Shown: in pieces, positions 1 through 7,988 of the stretch
How positions within the stretch are numbered: the stretch's first letter is position 1
How the letters are laid out: each line of letters begins with the position of its first letter
Assembly (NCBI GenBank): GCA_030642185.1
Contig: DAOWOG010000012.1
Location: forward strand, 1 to 11,209
Length of the DNA: 11,209 nucleotides
Origin: Helicobacteraceae bacterium
GTDB taxonomy: Bacteria > Campylobacterota > Campylobacteria > Campylobacterales > Sulfurimonadaceae
Direction of reading: 5' to 3'
The notes under the pieces: model-generated
What the model saw: only the letters and a program-made list of their open reading frames with translations
The model's database searches: none
What the model was told of the DNA's origin: nothing
Made by a program: the position numbers and the translations under genes

Positions 1-736
1 CCTCATCAATCTGTGCGAGACGCAGTGAAATGATCAGCGGCAGATTCAGATTTTTCAGATCCATTGCCCGATAATTCAGCTTGATATCAAGTCTCTCAGA
101 ATGTTCCAGCTGCAAGATACGGCCGATCCCGATCTGACCATCCTCTTTCTCGTCCCACTCAAATGGTTTAAGCTCTCTGTTAAATGCAGCGCTCAGATCG
201 CGGGCAACTCCGTGAATACTCAAACAGTCTCCACGGTTTGCAGTCAATTCAAGCTCAATCAGGTCATCATTAAACACTGCATTTTCCGCCAGTGGAGTCC
301 CCAGTTTCAGTTCTCCGATGCTCTCATCAAGCACCAATATACCCTCTTCAAGTTTCGGCAGACCAATCTCGGTGGATGAACAGATCATGCCGGCTGAATC
401 AACACCGCGAAGTTTCACCGGTTTGATCTTCATACCATTGGGCATAACTGCTCCCACAACGGCGACTGCAACATACTGACCGGCTGCGACATTCGCTGCC
501 CCGCAAACGATCTGTCGGGTATCTGATCCGACATCAACCTGACAGACATTCAATTTGTCCGCATCAGGATGTTTTTCACATTCCAGTACTTTGCCGATAA
601 CAATATTTTCAGGAATGCTGAACGACTCGATGCGATCAACTTCCAGACCAATCTCGTTAAATCTTGCCGCCAACTCATCTGTACTGATATCTTCGAGGTC
701 AATCCACTCATTTAACCAGGTTCGTGTTACGATCAT
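1..736 (-). CDS. pheT: Phenylalanyl-tRNA synthetase beta subunit, N-terminal part (3' end outside window)
   Basis: This is the first 245 codons of the beta subunit of phenylalanyl-tRNA synthetase, a cytoplasmic alpha2-beta2 class II enzyme that charges tRNA-Phe. The frame is open from the ATG at 736 to the left edge, and the remaining two thirds lie outside (family length about 770-800 residues). The start reads [14 protein letters not shown], typical of PheT. At about residues 43-150 is the EMAP/OB-fold tRNA-binding domain with the [13 protein letters not shown] motif, followed by IVCGAANV and a [11 protein letters not shown] segment. [19 protein letters not shown] at about 163-181 begins the next domain (B3/B4 region). 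The ATG overlaps the pheS stop as ATGA, so translation is coupled to pheS. The subunit carries the editing function in this family, but that domain is beyond the window. Confidence 0.96.
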   Translation of the reverse strand, partial: MIVTRTWLNEWIDLEDISTDELAARFNEIGLEVDRIESFSIPENIVIGKVLECEKHPDADKLNVCQVDVGSDTRQIVCGAANVAAGQYVAVAVVGAVMPNGMKIKPVKLRGVDSAGMICSSTEIGLPKLEEGILVLDESIGELKLGTPLAENAVFNDDLIELELTANRGDCLSIHGVARDLSAAFNRELKPFEWDEKEDGQIGIGRILQLEHSERLDIKLNYRAMDLKNLNLPLIISLRLAQIDE

Positions 737-1725
737 CTAAACTGCTCCAAAAGTCTGACATCACCTTCAAACAGTGATCTTAAATCTCCAATATGATGAA
801 TCAGCATTGCAAAACGTTCAACACCGAGTCCAAAAGCATAACCGCTTACATCTTTGTATTTGACTGCTTCAAATACATTGGGATCGACGATACCGCATCC
901 AAGGACTTCCAGCCATCCTGTTTTGGAACACACCCTGCATCCTTTGCCTTCACAGAAAATACAACTTATATCTACCTCAGCGGATGGTTCGGTGAATGGG
1001 AAAAAACTGGGACGAAAACGAATGTTGACATCACCAAACATATATTTGAGAAAATCTTCAAGAATATATTTCAGGTTGGCAAAAGAGACTTCGCCTTCTT
1101 TATCAACAAGTAGGCCTTCAACCTGATGAAACATCGGAGTGTGCGTCAAGTCATAATCACGGCGGAATACTGCGCCCGGTGCAATCATGCGGATCGGAGG
1201 CTGTGTATGCAGCATTGTGCGGATCTGAACCGGTGAAGTATGGGTACGCAGCAGCATTTCATCACTGAAGTAGAACGTATCCTGCATATCGCGGGCAGGA
1301 TGGTACTTCGGAAGATTCAAAGCCTCAAAGTTATGAAAATCATCTTCAACCATCGGCCCTGTATGCACAGAAAAATTCATCGATACAAAATACTCGACGA
1401 TACGATCCATCGTCTCCATAACCGGATGCAGCGATCCGCGTTCAGAGTGTGAAGCGTAAAGTGTTACATCAATTCCCTCTTCTTTCATCGCACGTTCCAG
1501 TACCAGTGTCTGCAAGCTGTTTTTTTGATCATTCAGCAGTGCCATCAACTTGCTTTTATGGGTATTGAGCTCTTTGGCAATGCCCGCTTTTTCTTCATTT
1601 GGAGCACTTTTCATCTTCGCGAACTCAGCTGACAGCACCCCTTTTTTTCCAAAGACAGCGATGCGGATCTCTTCAAGTGTTTCAACACTCTCGGCTGCCT
1701 GGATTTTATCGTACCACTCTTTCAA
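733..1725 (-). CDS. pheS: Phenylalanyl-tRNA synthetase alpha subunit
   Basis: Catalytic subunit of phenylalanyl-tRNA synthetase, 330 residues, full length for bacterial PheS. An N-terminal helical arm (about 1-85) is followed by the class II catalytic core. Visible are [19 protein letters not shown] near 128-146, HTSPVQIR at 162-169, motif 2 with [18 protein letters not shown] at 187-204, and motif 3 [10 protein letters not shown] at 299-308. Ala297 in GYAFG is the usual specificity-pocket alanine. A four-cysteine cluster, C255/C258/C263/C266, interrupts the segment just before WLEVLGCG; E. coli PheS lacks it. The start is TTG at 1725, chosen because GGAG (1733-1736) lies 7 nt upstream and no in-frame ATG gives the normal N terminus. 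It is the first gene of a pheST pair, divergent from hinT. Confidence 0.97.
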   Translation of the reverse strand: MKEWYDKIQAAESVETLEEIRIAVFGKKGVLSAEFAKMKSAPNEEKAGIAKELNTHKSKLMALLNDQKNSLQTLVLERAMKEEGIDVTLYASHSERGSLHPVMETMDRIVEYFVSMNFSVHTGPMVEDDFHNFEALNLPKYHPARDMQDTFYFSDEMLLRTHTSPVQIRTMLHTQPPIRMIAPGAVFRRDYDLTHTPMFHQVEGLLVDKEGEVSFANLKYILEDFLKYMFGDVNIRFRPSFFPFTEPSAEVDISCIFCEGKGCRVCSKTGWLEVLGCGIVDPNVFEAVKYKDVSGYAFGLGVERFAMLIHHIGDLRSLFEGDVRLLEQFR

Positions 1726-1732
1726 TTAGAGG

Positions 1733-1736
1733 CTCC
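1733..1736 (-). promoter_or_regulatory. Shine-Dalgarno of pheS (supports TTG start)
   Basis: GGAG on the minus strand, 7 nt before TTG at 1725-1723. It is the only good ribosome-binding match nearby and fixes the non-ATG start of pheS. Confidence 0.7.
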
Positions 1737-1757
1737 GTTTTCTATGGAATTTCGCGT

Positions 1758-1791
1758 ATTTTATCCAATCTCTTTTAACAGTAACTTGAAT
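1758..1791 (-). promoter_or_regulatory. Candidate pheST promoter
   Basis: On the minus strand TAAAAT (1763-1758) matches the -10 consensus at five of six bases and lies about 30 bp upstream of the pheS start codon. No good -35 is seen at 16-18 bp; TTCAAG at 1791-1786 is slightly too far away. Weak -35 elements are common for the housekeeping sigma factor in Campylobacterota. The assignment rests on position and a single hexamer. Confidence 0.3.
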
Positions 1792-1805
1792 GTCCTGAAG
1801 CACGA

Positions 1806-1816
1806 CCTTGGCAAGG
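1806..1816. repeat. 11-bp palindrome CCTTGGCAAGG in the divergent pheS-hinT region
   Basis: CCTTG and CAAGG form perfect 5-bp arms around one central base. The palindrome overlaps the putative -35 hexamer TTGGCA (1808-1813) of the hinT promoter, a position where an operator could act. It is short enough to be chance, and no regulator can be named from it. Confidence 0.35.
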
Positions 1817-1844
1817 GTATATTCAGATAATACTATGCTACAAT
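1808..1844 (+). promoter_or_regulatory. Candidate hinT promoter
   Basis: TTGGCA (1808-1813, five of six to the -35 consensus) is followed after 17 bp by TACTAT (1831-1836, four of six to -10). An overlapping alternative is the extended -10 TGCTACAAT (1836-1844), which needs no -35. Either would start transcription shortly before the hinT ribosome-binding site (AGGA around 1859-1862). This is the only noncoding stretch upstream of hinT. Confidence 0.45.
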
Positions 1845-1869
1845 AAAAGAAAAAGTCCAGGATGGAACA

Positions 1870-2226
1870 ATGTGTATTTTTTGTAAGATAGTCAATAACG
1901 AGATCCCTTCAAATCCGGTCATGGAAAATGACAATTTTATTGCGTTTCATGACCTCAATCCCAAAGCTCCCGTACATGTTCTGGTGATCCCGAAAGTACA
2001 TGTCGAAAGTTTTAATGATGTTTCCGCTGAGATGATGGCCGGGATGACGACGTTTATACAAGATGTGGCTGAACATGTAGGTATCAAAGCATCGGGCTAC
2101 CGTGTCATTACCAATGTAGGCGAAAATGGAGGACAGGAAGTCAAACACCTGCATTTTCACGTCTTGGGCGGAGCACGGTTGAAATGGGGACATTTTTCCG
2201 ACGCAGACCCAAAAGACTTTCTCTAA
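1870..2226 (+). CDS. hinT: HIT-family purine nucleoside phosphoramidase-like hydrolase (HinT type)
   Basis: A 118-residue cytoplasmic protein of the histidine triad family, whose HinT branch hydrolyses adenosine phosphoramidates and acyl-adenylates. The triad HLHFHVLGG lies at 93-101, and by family alignment H95 is the nucleophile. Upstream hallmarks are CIFCKIVNNEIPS (2-14), AFHDLNPKAPVHVLVIPK (25-42), and TNVGENGGQ (81-89), the nucleotide-binding loop. C2 and C5 form a CxxC that in some HIT proteins takes part in zinc binding, though here a complete site cannot be seen. The C terminus reads LKWGHFSDADPKDFL and lacks the WPPG ending of eukaryotic HINT proteins. The ATG has AGGA about 7 nt upstream. 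It is divergent from pheS, an arrangement also remembered from Campylobacter jejuni. It converges with the flavoprotein gene, with 3 bp between the stops. Confidence 0.92.
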   Translation: MCIFCKIVNNEIPSNPVMENDNFIAFHDLNPKAPVHVLVIPKVHVESFNDVSAEMMAGMTTFIQDVAEHVGIKASGYRVITNVGENGGQEVKHLHFHVLGGARLKWGHFSDADPKDFL

Positions 2227-2233
2227 GCCTTAG
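2223..2233. repeat. Small palindrome spanning two convergent stop codons
   Basis: CTAAG-C-CTTAG contains the TAA of hinT (2224-2226) on the plus strand and the TAA of the flavoprotein gene (2232-2230) on the minus strand. The stem is 5 bp with a 1-nt centre and has no T tract, so it is not a credible intrinsic terminator. It arises largely because two TAA stops face each other. Confidence 0.5.
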
Positions 2234-3330
2234 CGCCTTCGCATCACCAGTTTCATTACTTTGGCGATCGTTCCAAGTAATGACGGCGGTCTGATCTCTC
2301 CCATCCAGTAACGCAGTGCACGCTCTGCCGTCACCGGATTTTCAAGTGCGTTGACAAGGCGGCTGCTCATCCAGTCGGATCGCATAAACATACGCTGCAA
2401 AATATGCATAAACCGGAAACGCCTGTGATACATTCTTTTCCATTTTTGTTCATACTGCCCGGGAGAATGTTCTATGATCGCTTCCGCAGCCAGACGGCCT
2501 GACTTCATGGCAAAATAGATCCCTTCATAGGTAAATGGCATCACCAATCCGGCTGCGTCACCGACAAAAAAGGTGCGTTTAGCATAAAAAAGATCACCTT
2601 TATACTCGGGAATATAAAAACCTTTTGGTTTGACTTCTGCATCAAAATACGTTGAAAACATCTTAAAATAGCGGTGAATAGCACGCGAATCACCGGCAAT
2701 CGTACCGATCGAGCTGCCGATACTATGCGGAAAATTCCAGGCGTAATAACCCGGTGCGATCTCACTTCCCAGCCAGAATTCACAACTGTCAACTGACCCA
2801 TCAGAGAGATTTTTGTAGAGCGTCAACACCTTTGCCGGTGATGTTCCCGTCAGTTTTTTTCTTAACATAGAGTTGACACCGTCTGCCGCAATACAATACG
2901 ATGCTTTAATCAACAGCGCTTCATCAGCTGTTTTTACCTTGAGAAGTACGCCGTTGTCTGCATCCTCTTCTATCGATGTGCAGCGTCCTTCAATCAGCTC
3001 TGCACCATCGTTTTTTGCCAAAGTACGCAAAGAGGCATCAAATTCACTGCGATGAACGACACAGATCGTATCTTTTTTCAAGGCGACATCTACTCTTTTA
3101 TGTGCTGCTGAGACCAATGTCAATGTATCGACCTCTTTGCTGCAAAATGAATGGGGAATATCTAACTCATTAAAAGCAGACCGTTTCAGTCCGCCGCCGC
3201 AAGGTTTTTCATAAAGGAAGTTTTTTTCCAGCAGGATCACCGGAACATTTTGTCTGGCAAGAGTGCGTGCCGCGGTTGCACCGGAAGGCCCGCCGCCAAC
3301 GACGACCACCTGAGTTTGAAGTGTTTTCAT
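2230..3330 (-). CDS. Geranylgeranyl reductase family FAD-dependent oxidoreductase
   Basis: A 366-residue flavoprotein of the p-hydroxybenzoate-hydroxylase fold, geranylgeranyl reductase (GGR) branch. The dinucleotide-binding motif GGGPSG is at 12-17, followed by LLEK at 33-36. PCGGGL (43-48) is the branch's cysteine-containing loop. GYYAWNFP (194-201) matches its YxWxFP substrate-region motif. GDAAGLVMPFTYEGI (257-271) is the second FAD contact. The C-terminal 60 residues are basic and hydrophobic and could attach to membrane. Characterised relatives saturate double bonds in isoprenoid chains of chlorophyll, archaeal lipids or quinones; the substrate here is unknown. Its ATG follows the OsmC stop by 8 nt without a clear Shine-Dalgarno, which suggests coupled translation. 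It appears to be the last gene of the operon. Family assignment is firm; the role is not. Confidence 0.85.
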   Translation of the reverse strand: MKTLQTQVVVVGGGPSGATAARTLARQNVPVILLEKNFLYEKPCGGGLKRSAFNELDIPHSFCSKEVDTLTLVSAAHKRVDVALKKDTICVVHRSEFDASLRTLAKNDGAELIEGRCTSIEEDADNGVLLKVKTADEALLIKASYCIAADGVNSMLRKKLTGTSPAKVLTLYKNLSDGSVDSCEFWLGSEIAPGYYAWNFPHSIGSSIGTIAGDSRAIHRYFKMFSTYFDAEVKPKGFYIPEYKGDLFYAKRTFFVGDAAGLVMPFTYEGIYFAMKSGRLAAEAIIEHSPGQYEQKWKRMYHRRFRFMHILQRMFMRSDWMSSRLVNALENPVTAERALRYWMGEIRPPSLLGTIAKVMKLVMRRR

Positions 3331-3338
3331 TTTTTAAA

Positions 3339-3803
3339 TCAGGCTGGACAGCTCTCTATTTCACCAAAATCCACACTGCTGCCGCCACCGCTGATCATGG
3401 ACTCGTTTTCACGCACAAGATTACCGTTATGGATAATCGAAAAAGTGATCTTGACACTGTCTCGGACCGTATTGATTGTTGAACAGTAGGTTTCAAGTGA
3501 AGCCATTACCCAGTGTGCTGCGGTCGAATCATCGGCATCCGAATCAAATCGATAGATGAGATCCAGGGTGTTAAACTTTCTTGGATGATCATCATTACGG
3601 ACAACATCACCCTCTATATTAAGGTTTGTAACTGTTTTACCCTGGCTTTTCGGAATGGCGATTATATCGGAAGCACTGCAGGCGATCATGCCGCTTAAAA
3701 AGTACTCTACCGGTGAGATCACCGGACAATCAATAATAAAACTGCTGTTTTCAGTTTTTGCTTCAAAGCGCATTTCGTCCTGATGAGAGATAGTTACTTT
3801 CAT
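3339..3803 (-). CDS. OsmC family protein (peroxiredoxin-like)
   Basis: A 154-residue protein of the OsmC/Ohr/YhfA superfamily, small cytoplasmic proteins many of which reduce organic hydroperoxides with a cysteine pair. C42 (in [10 protein letters not shown], 38-47) and C107 (in [10 protein letters not shown], 103-112) are 65 residues apart, as expected for the peroxidatic and resolving cysteines. The N-terminal strands (1-25) and the VEGD-like NIEGDV segment (62-67) fit the fold. The sequence looks closer to the general OsmC/YhfA group than to Ohr, so peroxidase activity is likely but not certain. A C-terminal tail of about 20 residues ([16 protein letters not shown]) adds a further cysteine, C152. 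The start codon overlaps the argH stop as ATGA, and AAAGGA (3813-3818) lies 9 nt upstream. Confidence 0.82.
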   Translation of the reverse strand: MKVTISHQDEMRFEAKTENSSFIIDCPVISPVEYFLSGMIACSASDIIAIPKSQGKTVTNLNIEGDVVRNDDHPRKFNTLDLIYRFDSDADDSTAAHWVMASLETYCSTINTVRDSVKITFSIIHNGNLVRENESMISGGGSSVDFGEIESCPA

Positions 3804-5188
3804 AAATCCAGATCCTTTAAATAGTTTTCAAAATAGACAAGCTGTTCCAGTGTACGGACACTCGCCGTACCGCCCTGGGATGTTCGTGCTTCCATCGAGT
3901 GATCAATGGCCAGAAATACCATCACATTCTCATTGATACGATCATCAATCGCTTTAAGCTCTGCAAAATCGATGTCACTCAAATCGATCTGAAGCTCTTC
4001 CGCTTTTGCTACCGCTTTTCCGGTGATAAAATGTGCTTCACGAAATGGTATGCCACTGTATTCAACCAGATAATCCGCCAAATCAGTAGCACTTAGATGA
4101 CCGACTTTGCAGGCACGATGCATATTTTCCGTTTTAATGCTCATTGTTTTGAGCGCTTCTTTTAAAATTTCCAATGAAATTTCTGCCGTTTCAACACTGT
4201 CAAACACACCTTCTTTATCTTCCTGGGTATCTTTGTTATACGCGAGAGGAAGTCCTTTCATCACGGTCAACAGTCCCATTAAAGAACCATATACCCGTCC
4301 GGTTTTCCCACGCAGCAGTTCAGGAACATCCGGATTTTTTTTCTGCGGCATAATGGATGAACCGGTACTGTATTCATCCGAGAGTTCCACAAAACCAAAC
4401 TCATAACTCGACCACATGACCAACTCTTCACTAAGGCGTGAAATGTGCATCATCATCGTAGAAATGTTAAAAAGTATTTCCAGAGCAAAATCACGATCAC
4501 TGACCGTATCGAGACAATTGATGCTGACCGAATCAAACCCCAGCGCTTCGGCGGTATATTCTCGGTCAACATTATGCGGTGTGCCTGCAAGCGCAGCACA
4601 TCCGAGCGGTGAGACACTGTTGCGTTTTTTACTCTCCGTGAAACGCTCTATATCACGTTTGAACATTGAAGCATACGCCAGCATATGAAATCCAAAATTA
4701 ATCGGCTGAGCATGCTGAAGGTGGGTCATTCCCGGAATCAGTGTTGTTGTGTGCTTTGCAGCAATGTTGACAACTGTTTCCATCAATCTTTTTAATAAAA
4801 CGGTAATCTCTTCATTTTTACGCAGAACATAACGGCGAAAATCAACCGCCACCTGATCATTACGGCTGCGGGCCGTATGCAGTTTTTTTCCGGCATCGCC
4901 GATCAATGCAGTCAGACGTTTCTCGATCCCCATATGCAGATCTTCATCGCTGATGACCCATTCAAACGTACCCGACTCAATCTCGGACTTGACCTGAGCC
5001 ATACCGTCTTCGATAGCCTTCAGCTCTTCAGCACTTAAAATACCCTGCTTTGCCAGCATCGCTGCATGCGCCAAAGACCCTTCGATATCTTCACGATAAA
5101 GTTTCCGATCATACATAATCGATGCATTGAAATCATCTAAAAGTGACGATGCTCCTGCAGAAAAACGTCCTGACCACATTTTGTCCAT
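3800..5188 (-). CDS. argH: Argininosuccinate lyase
   Basis: Last enzyme of arginine synthesis, splitting argininosuccinate into arginine and fumarate; a cytoplasmic homotetramer of the fumarase/aspartase superfamily. With the start used here it has 462 residues, the usual size. Motifs are MWSGRF near the N terminus, [10 protein letters not shown] (104-113), THLQHAQP (155-162, catalytic histidine) and the mobile loop [12 protein letters not shown] (276-287), the superfamily signature. I chose the ATG at 5188 because GGA (5198-5196) lies 7 nt before it. An in-frame ATG at 5200 has no Shine-Dalgarno, and one at 5179 is also possible (WSGRF follows directly). It lies 30 nt after ubiD with only an A/T-rich spacer, so it is probably cotranscribed. 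Its stop overlaps the OsmC start as ATGA. Confidence 0.96.
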   Translation of the reverse strand: MDKMWSGRFSAGASSLLDDFNASIMYDRKLYREDIEGSLAHAAMLAKQGILSAEELKAIEDGMAQVKSEIESGTFEWVISDEDLHMGIEKRLTALIGDAGKKLHTARSRNDQVAVDFRRYVLRKNEEITVLLKRLMETVVNIAAKHTTTLIPGMTHLQHAQPINFGFHMLAYASMFKRDIERFTESKKRNSVSPLGCAALAGTPHNVDREYTAEALGFDSVSINCLDTVSDRDFALEILFNISTMMMHISRLSEELVMWSSYEFGFVELSDEYSTGSSIMPQKKNPDVPELLRGKTGRVYGSLMGLLTVMKGLPLAYNKDTQEDKEGVFDSVETAEISLEILKEALKTMSIKTENMHRACKVGHLSATDLADYLVEYSGIPFREAHFITGKAVAKAEELQIDLSDIDFAELKAIDDRINENVMVFLAIDHSMEARTSQGGTASVRTLEQLVYFENYLKDLDL

Positions 5189-5218
5189 AATCTGTTCCAT
5201 TTAAAAAAATTTTGTATT

Positions 5219-7030
5219 TTATAACTGATATTTCTTTTCGAGCTCTTCACTGAGATCCCACAGTTTTCTCTTTTTCAGTGATTCCACCACGGACGGCGTA
5301 CATTCTACGTCATCCGGCCAACGTCGCTCAAATCCATCGACCCCGGTTTTATTTGTTCCGTCAACACCCACCGTATCGCCGTCAATAAACAAGTCTCGCT
5401 GTGCATCGATATTGTTTACCACACGCCATGTCAACATATAGGCGTTGTCAAGATCATTTTTATGATCATCCACAAACACAACAATACGTAAATGTTTATA
5501 CAGAGGTTTTAATGCCTGGAAACACGCTTTTGAAGGCCGCGTTTTATCCAATGCGACGACCGTAACAGGGTTGGATGTCTCTGTCATATACTGACGCATT
5601 GCTTTAACTTCAGGAAGAAGCTGTTTTACCTGCTCAAGCAGGTTTGTATCTTCAAGCACTTCGGGCGGATCGATCTTCTCTTCGGAAGTGGCATCAATAC
5701 CCAGTTTACCGCCCACCAGCGTCTCTGGACTGGAGTGATCAAGTGCGTCGACGATTCCTTCAGAAATAAACATCTTTTTCACAGCAAAACGATTCAGCAC
5801 ATAACGTATAAAGGCTTCATAATCATCCAGTTCAGGAGCCTTTTCATCTACAAAAATCGCATGTTTGACAAAACTCATCTGCCCTGCTCCCCAGAAGACA
5901 TGCATAAACTGTTTGGCATGGCCTTTGTAGAGTGTTTTCATTTTGGCAAAAATAAGATTATGAAAAACACCGTTTTCCGGCATATGATAATCGATAAGAT
6001 CCGGTGCACTTGTTTTAAGAAGCGGCAAAAAGACACGTTCTGTCGGCCAGCCCATATATTTATCTTCCAGCGGCGGCTTACCGACCACGGTCGCCAGATA
6101 AACGGCATCTTTTTTCTGAGTGATAGCACTCACTTCCATCACCGGGTATGGCTCTTCAAGCGTATAATACCCTGTATGATCGCCAAACGGACCCTCGATC
6201 TTCATCTCATTCGGATCAACCCATCCCTCAATCACAAAATCGGCATCTTCAGGAATAAAGAGCGGTGTCGTCAACGACTTGACAATACGTGCCGACTCTT
6301 TTTTGACAAATCCATAAAGCAGCAGTTCATTGACTCCGTAAGGAAGCGGCGCTGTCGCACACCATGTATAGAGAGGGTCGCCGCCTATTGCAATTGAGAC
6401 CGGCATCTTCCGTCCCGCCTTCTGATACTGATCAAAAAAGTGCGATGCATCTTTATGAATCTGCCAGTGCATTCCAAGACGGTTTTTATCATAGACCTGA
6501 AGCCGATACATTCCAAGATTGACCATACTTCCGTCAAGACTTTGCGTGTAGACCTGTCCCATCGTAATAAACGGCCCGCCGTCTTGCTCCCACGTCGTCA
6601 ATACCGGAAGTTTATAGAGATCAACTTCATTGCCAAGGTATTTAATCTGCTGACACTCTCCCTCGCCTTTGAGACGTTTCGGAAAGACCGATTTAAGCGA
6701 AAAAAGATCGCCCAGCATTGAAAATTTATCTTTAAATGAGGATGGCGGTTTCATATGAAGAAGGTTTTCAATCTCCGAAGCGACCGACTCGACACTGCGC
6801 CCAAACAGCAGCTCTGTTCGTGCGTACGAGCCATACAGGTTCATCGCAACCGGTGTATCAAAAGTGATATTATTTTTTTTATCAACAGGATGGGTAAAAA
6901 GAAGCGCTTTGGAGTTCTCCTTTTTAACCTCGGCATAAGCCAAATGCGGGATTTCAAGATAGATATCCAGCGGTTCGTCGATAACTTTCAACTCCCCTTT
7001 TTGTCTGAGTAGATCAAGCGTACGTTTCAT
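5219..7030 (-). CDS. ubiD: UbiD-family menaquinone biosynthesis decarboxylase (MqnL type)
   Basis: A 603-residue decarboxylase of the UbiD family, which uses prenylated FMN supplied by a UbiX-type enzyme. Campylobacterota make menaquinone by the futalosine route, and their UbiD homologue (also called mqnL) is assigned to the late decarboxylation of the prenylated naphthoate. The cofactor region is NLGMYRLQ at 171-178 (N171 and R176 in the expected spacing), then HWQIH (188-192). E269 and EGPFGDHTGYY (279-289) supply the acidic residues of the catalytic E-R-D/E triad. The canonical C-terminal elements LDHSSP (430-435) and GIDAT (444-448) are present. Residues 496-562 appear to repeat part of this C-terminal unit (GVDGT at 555-559), which may explain why the protein is about 100 residues longer than E. 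coli UbiD. TAAGGA at the hemC stop acts as its ribosome-binding site. Substrate is inferred from lineage. Confidence 0.9.
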   Translation of the reverse strand: MKRTLDLLRQKGELKVIDEPLDIYLEIPHLAYAEVKKENSKALLFTHPVDKKNNITFDTPVAMNLYGSYARTELLFGRSVESVASEIENLLHMKPPSSFKDKFSMLGDLFSLKSVFPKRLKGEGECQQIKYLGNEVDLYKLPVLTTWEQDGGPFITMGQVYTQSLDGSMVNLGMYRLQVYDKNRLGMHWQIHKDASHFFDQYQKAGRKMPVSIAIGGDPLYTWCATAPLPYGVNELLLYGFVKKESARIVKSLTTPLFIPEDADFVIEGWVDPNEMKIEGPFGDHTGYYTLEEPYPVMEVSAITQKKDAVYLATVVGKPPLEDKYMGWPTERVFLPLLKTSAPDLIDYHMPENGVFHNLIFAKMKTLYKGHAKQFMHVFWGAGQMSFVKHAIFVDEKAPELDDYEAFIRYVLNRFAVKKMFISEGIVDALDHSSPETLVGGKLGIDATSEEKIDPPEVLEDTNLLEQVKQLLPEVKAMRQYMTETSNPVTVVALDKTRPSKACFQALKPLYKHLRIVVFVDDHKNDLDNAYMLTWRVVNNIDAQRDLFIDGDTVGVDGTNKTGVDGFERRWPDDVECTPSVVESLKKRKLWDLSEELEKKYQL

Positions 7031-7039
7031 AGAATATCC

Positions 7040-7987
7040 TTATTCCGGCTGACTGGCACCTACTGCTTCTGCCTTGGCCAAGAGTTCTTTAGCACCGCGA
7101 TCAATCATTTTCTGAGCCATTTCACGACCAATCGTCTGATACTGATCTCTACTGACGATACGGCTGTCAGTCATGATCTCTTCACCGTCGGGCATTCCCA
7201 AAATCGCTTTAACGATAATATCGTCATTTTCCATCACAAAGGCATTGACTCCGATCGGTACCTGACATCCGCCTTCAAGCATATCAACAAAATCCCGCTC
7301 TATCGTCGTCTCAATACGGCTGTACTCATCATCGAGTCCCTGAACGATCTTGATGATTTCCGGATCGTCAATACACTGTAGACCCAGAGCTGCCTGACCC
7401 ATTGCCGGAAGCATCTGATCCGGTACAATTGGATAGACATGTTCAACTTCATTCTGAAGATCAAGCCGGTTTATTCCCGCTGCTGCGAGAATGATTGCAT
7501 CATACTGTCCCTCTTTGAGCTTACGGATACGGGTGTTGACGTTACCGCGCAGCCATTTGATCTTAAGGTCCGGTCGCAAACGGCTAAGCTGCATCTGACG
7601 GCGAAGGGAAGAAGTTCCTACAACAGCGCCCTGCGGAAGATCGTCAATATCACGGTATTTTTCGCTCATCATGGCATCGCGTACATCTTCACGTTCTGTC
7701 ACTGCGGCAAGCACAAGTCCTTCCGGCATCCGTGTCGGAACATCTTTCAGACTGTGTACCGCCATATGAGCATCTCCGCGGTACATTGCCTCTTCAAGTT
7801 CTTTGAGAAAAAGCCCCTTACCTCCGATTTTAGCCAAAGGTGCATCCAGTATCTTATCACCGAGTGATTTCATCGGCAATAATTCAATGGTCAATCCGGG
7901 GTTAAGCTCTTCCAGGCTGGCTTTGATGTGTTCACTCTGCCACATTGCCAATTTACTTTCACGAGTTGCAATTATGAGTTTTTCCAT
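7040..7987 (-). CDS. hemC: Hydroxymethylbilane synthase (porphobilinogen deaminase)
   Basis: Haem-pathway enzyme that joins four porphobilinogen molecules into hydroxymethylbilane on a covalent dipyrromethane cofactor; cytoplasmic. It has 315 residues, normal for the family. The N terminus MEKLIIATRESKLAMWQ is typical. HSLKDVP (78-84) holds the catalytic aspartate D82; GTSSLRRQ (124-131), LRGNVNTRI (146-154) and AAAGINRL (168-175) are conserved substrate and cofactor contacts. LEGGCQVPIG (237-246) holds C241, which carries the cofactor. The frame is open upstream to 8044, but the ATG at 7987 gives the family N terminus. It lies one base after the stop of the Dsb-like gene and has no good Shine-Dalgarno, so it probably depends on reinitiation. 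Together with hemA it represents haem synthesis in this operon. Confidence 0.97.
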   Translation of the reverse strand: MEKLIIATRESKLAMWQSEHIKASLEELNPGLTIELLPMKSLGDKILDAPLAKIGGKGLFLKELEEAMYRGDAHMAVHSLKDVPTRMPEGLVLAAVTEREDVRDAMMSEKYRDIDDLPQGAVVGTSSLRRQMQLSRLRPDLKIKWLRGNVNTRIRKLKEGQYDAIILAAAGINRLDLQNEVEHVYPIVPDQMLPAMGQAALGLQCIDDPEIIKIVQGLDDEYSRIETTIERDFVDMLEGGCQVPIGVNAFVMENDDIIVKAILGMPDGEEIMTDSRIVSRDQYQTIGREMAQKMIDRGAKELLAKAEAVGASQPE

Positions 7988-7988
7988 A

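Noticed and set aside
5189..5200. argH start at ATG 5200
   Set aside because: Preceded only by an A/T run without Shine-Dalgarno; the GGA that serves the ATG at 5188 lies within these codons.
5189..5218. A/T-rich ubiD-argH spacer as a terminator
   Set aside because: It has a run of seven T on the minus strand but no stable GC stem before it, so an intrinsic terminator is not supported.
5735..6397. 220-codon plus-strand open frame opposite ubiD
   Set aside because: Antisense shadow of a well-supported UbiD gene; composition is rich in His, Arg, Phe and Cys as expected of a reverse-frame translation, with no recognisable domain or ribosome-binding site.
7439..7867. 142-codon plus-strand open frame opposite hemC
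   Set aside because: Antisense to a full-length hemC; no start signal or domain.
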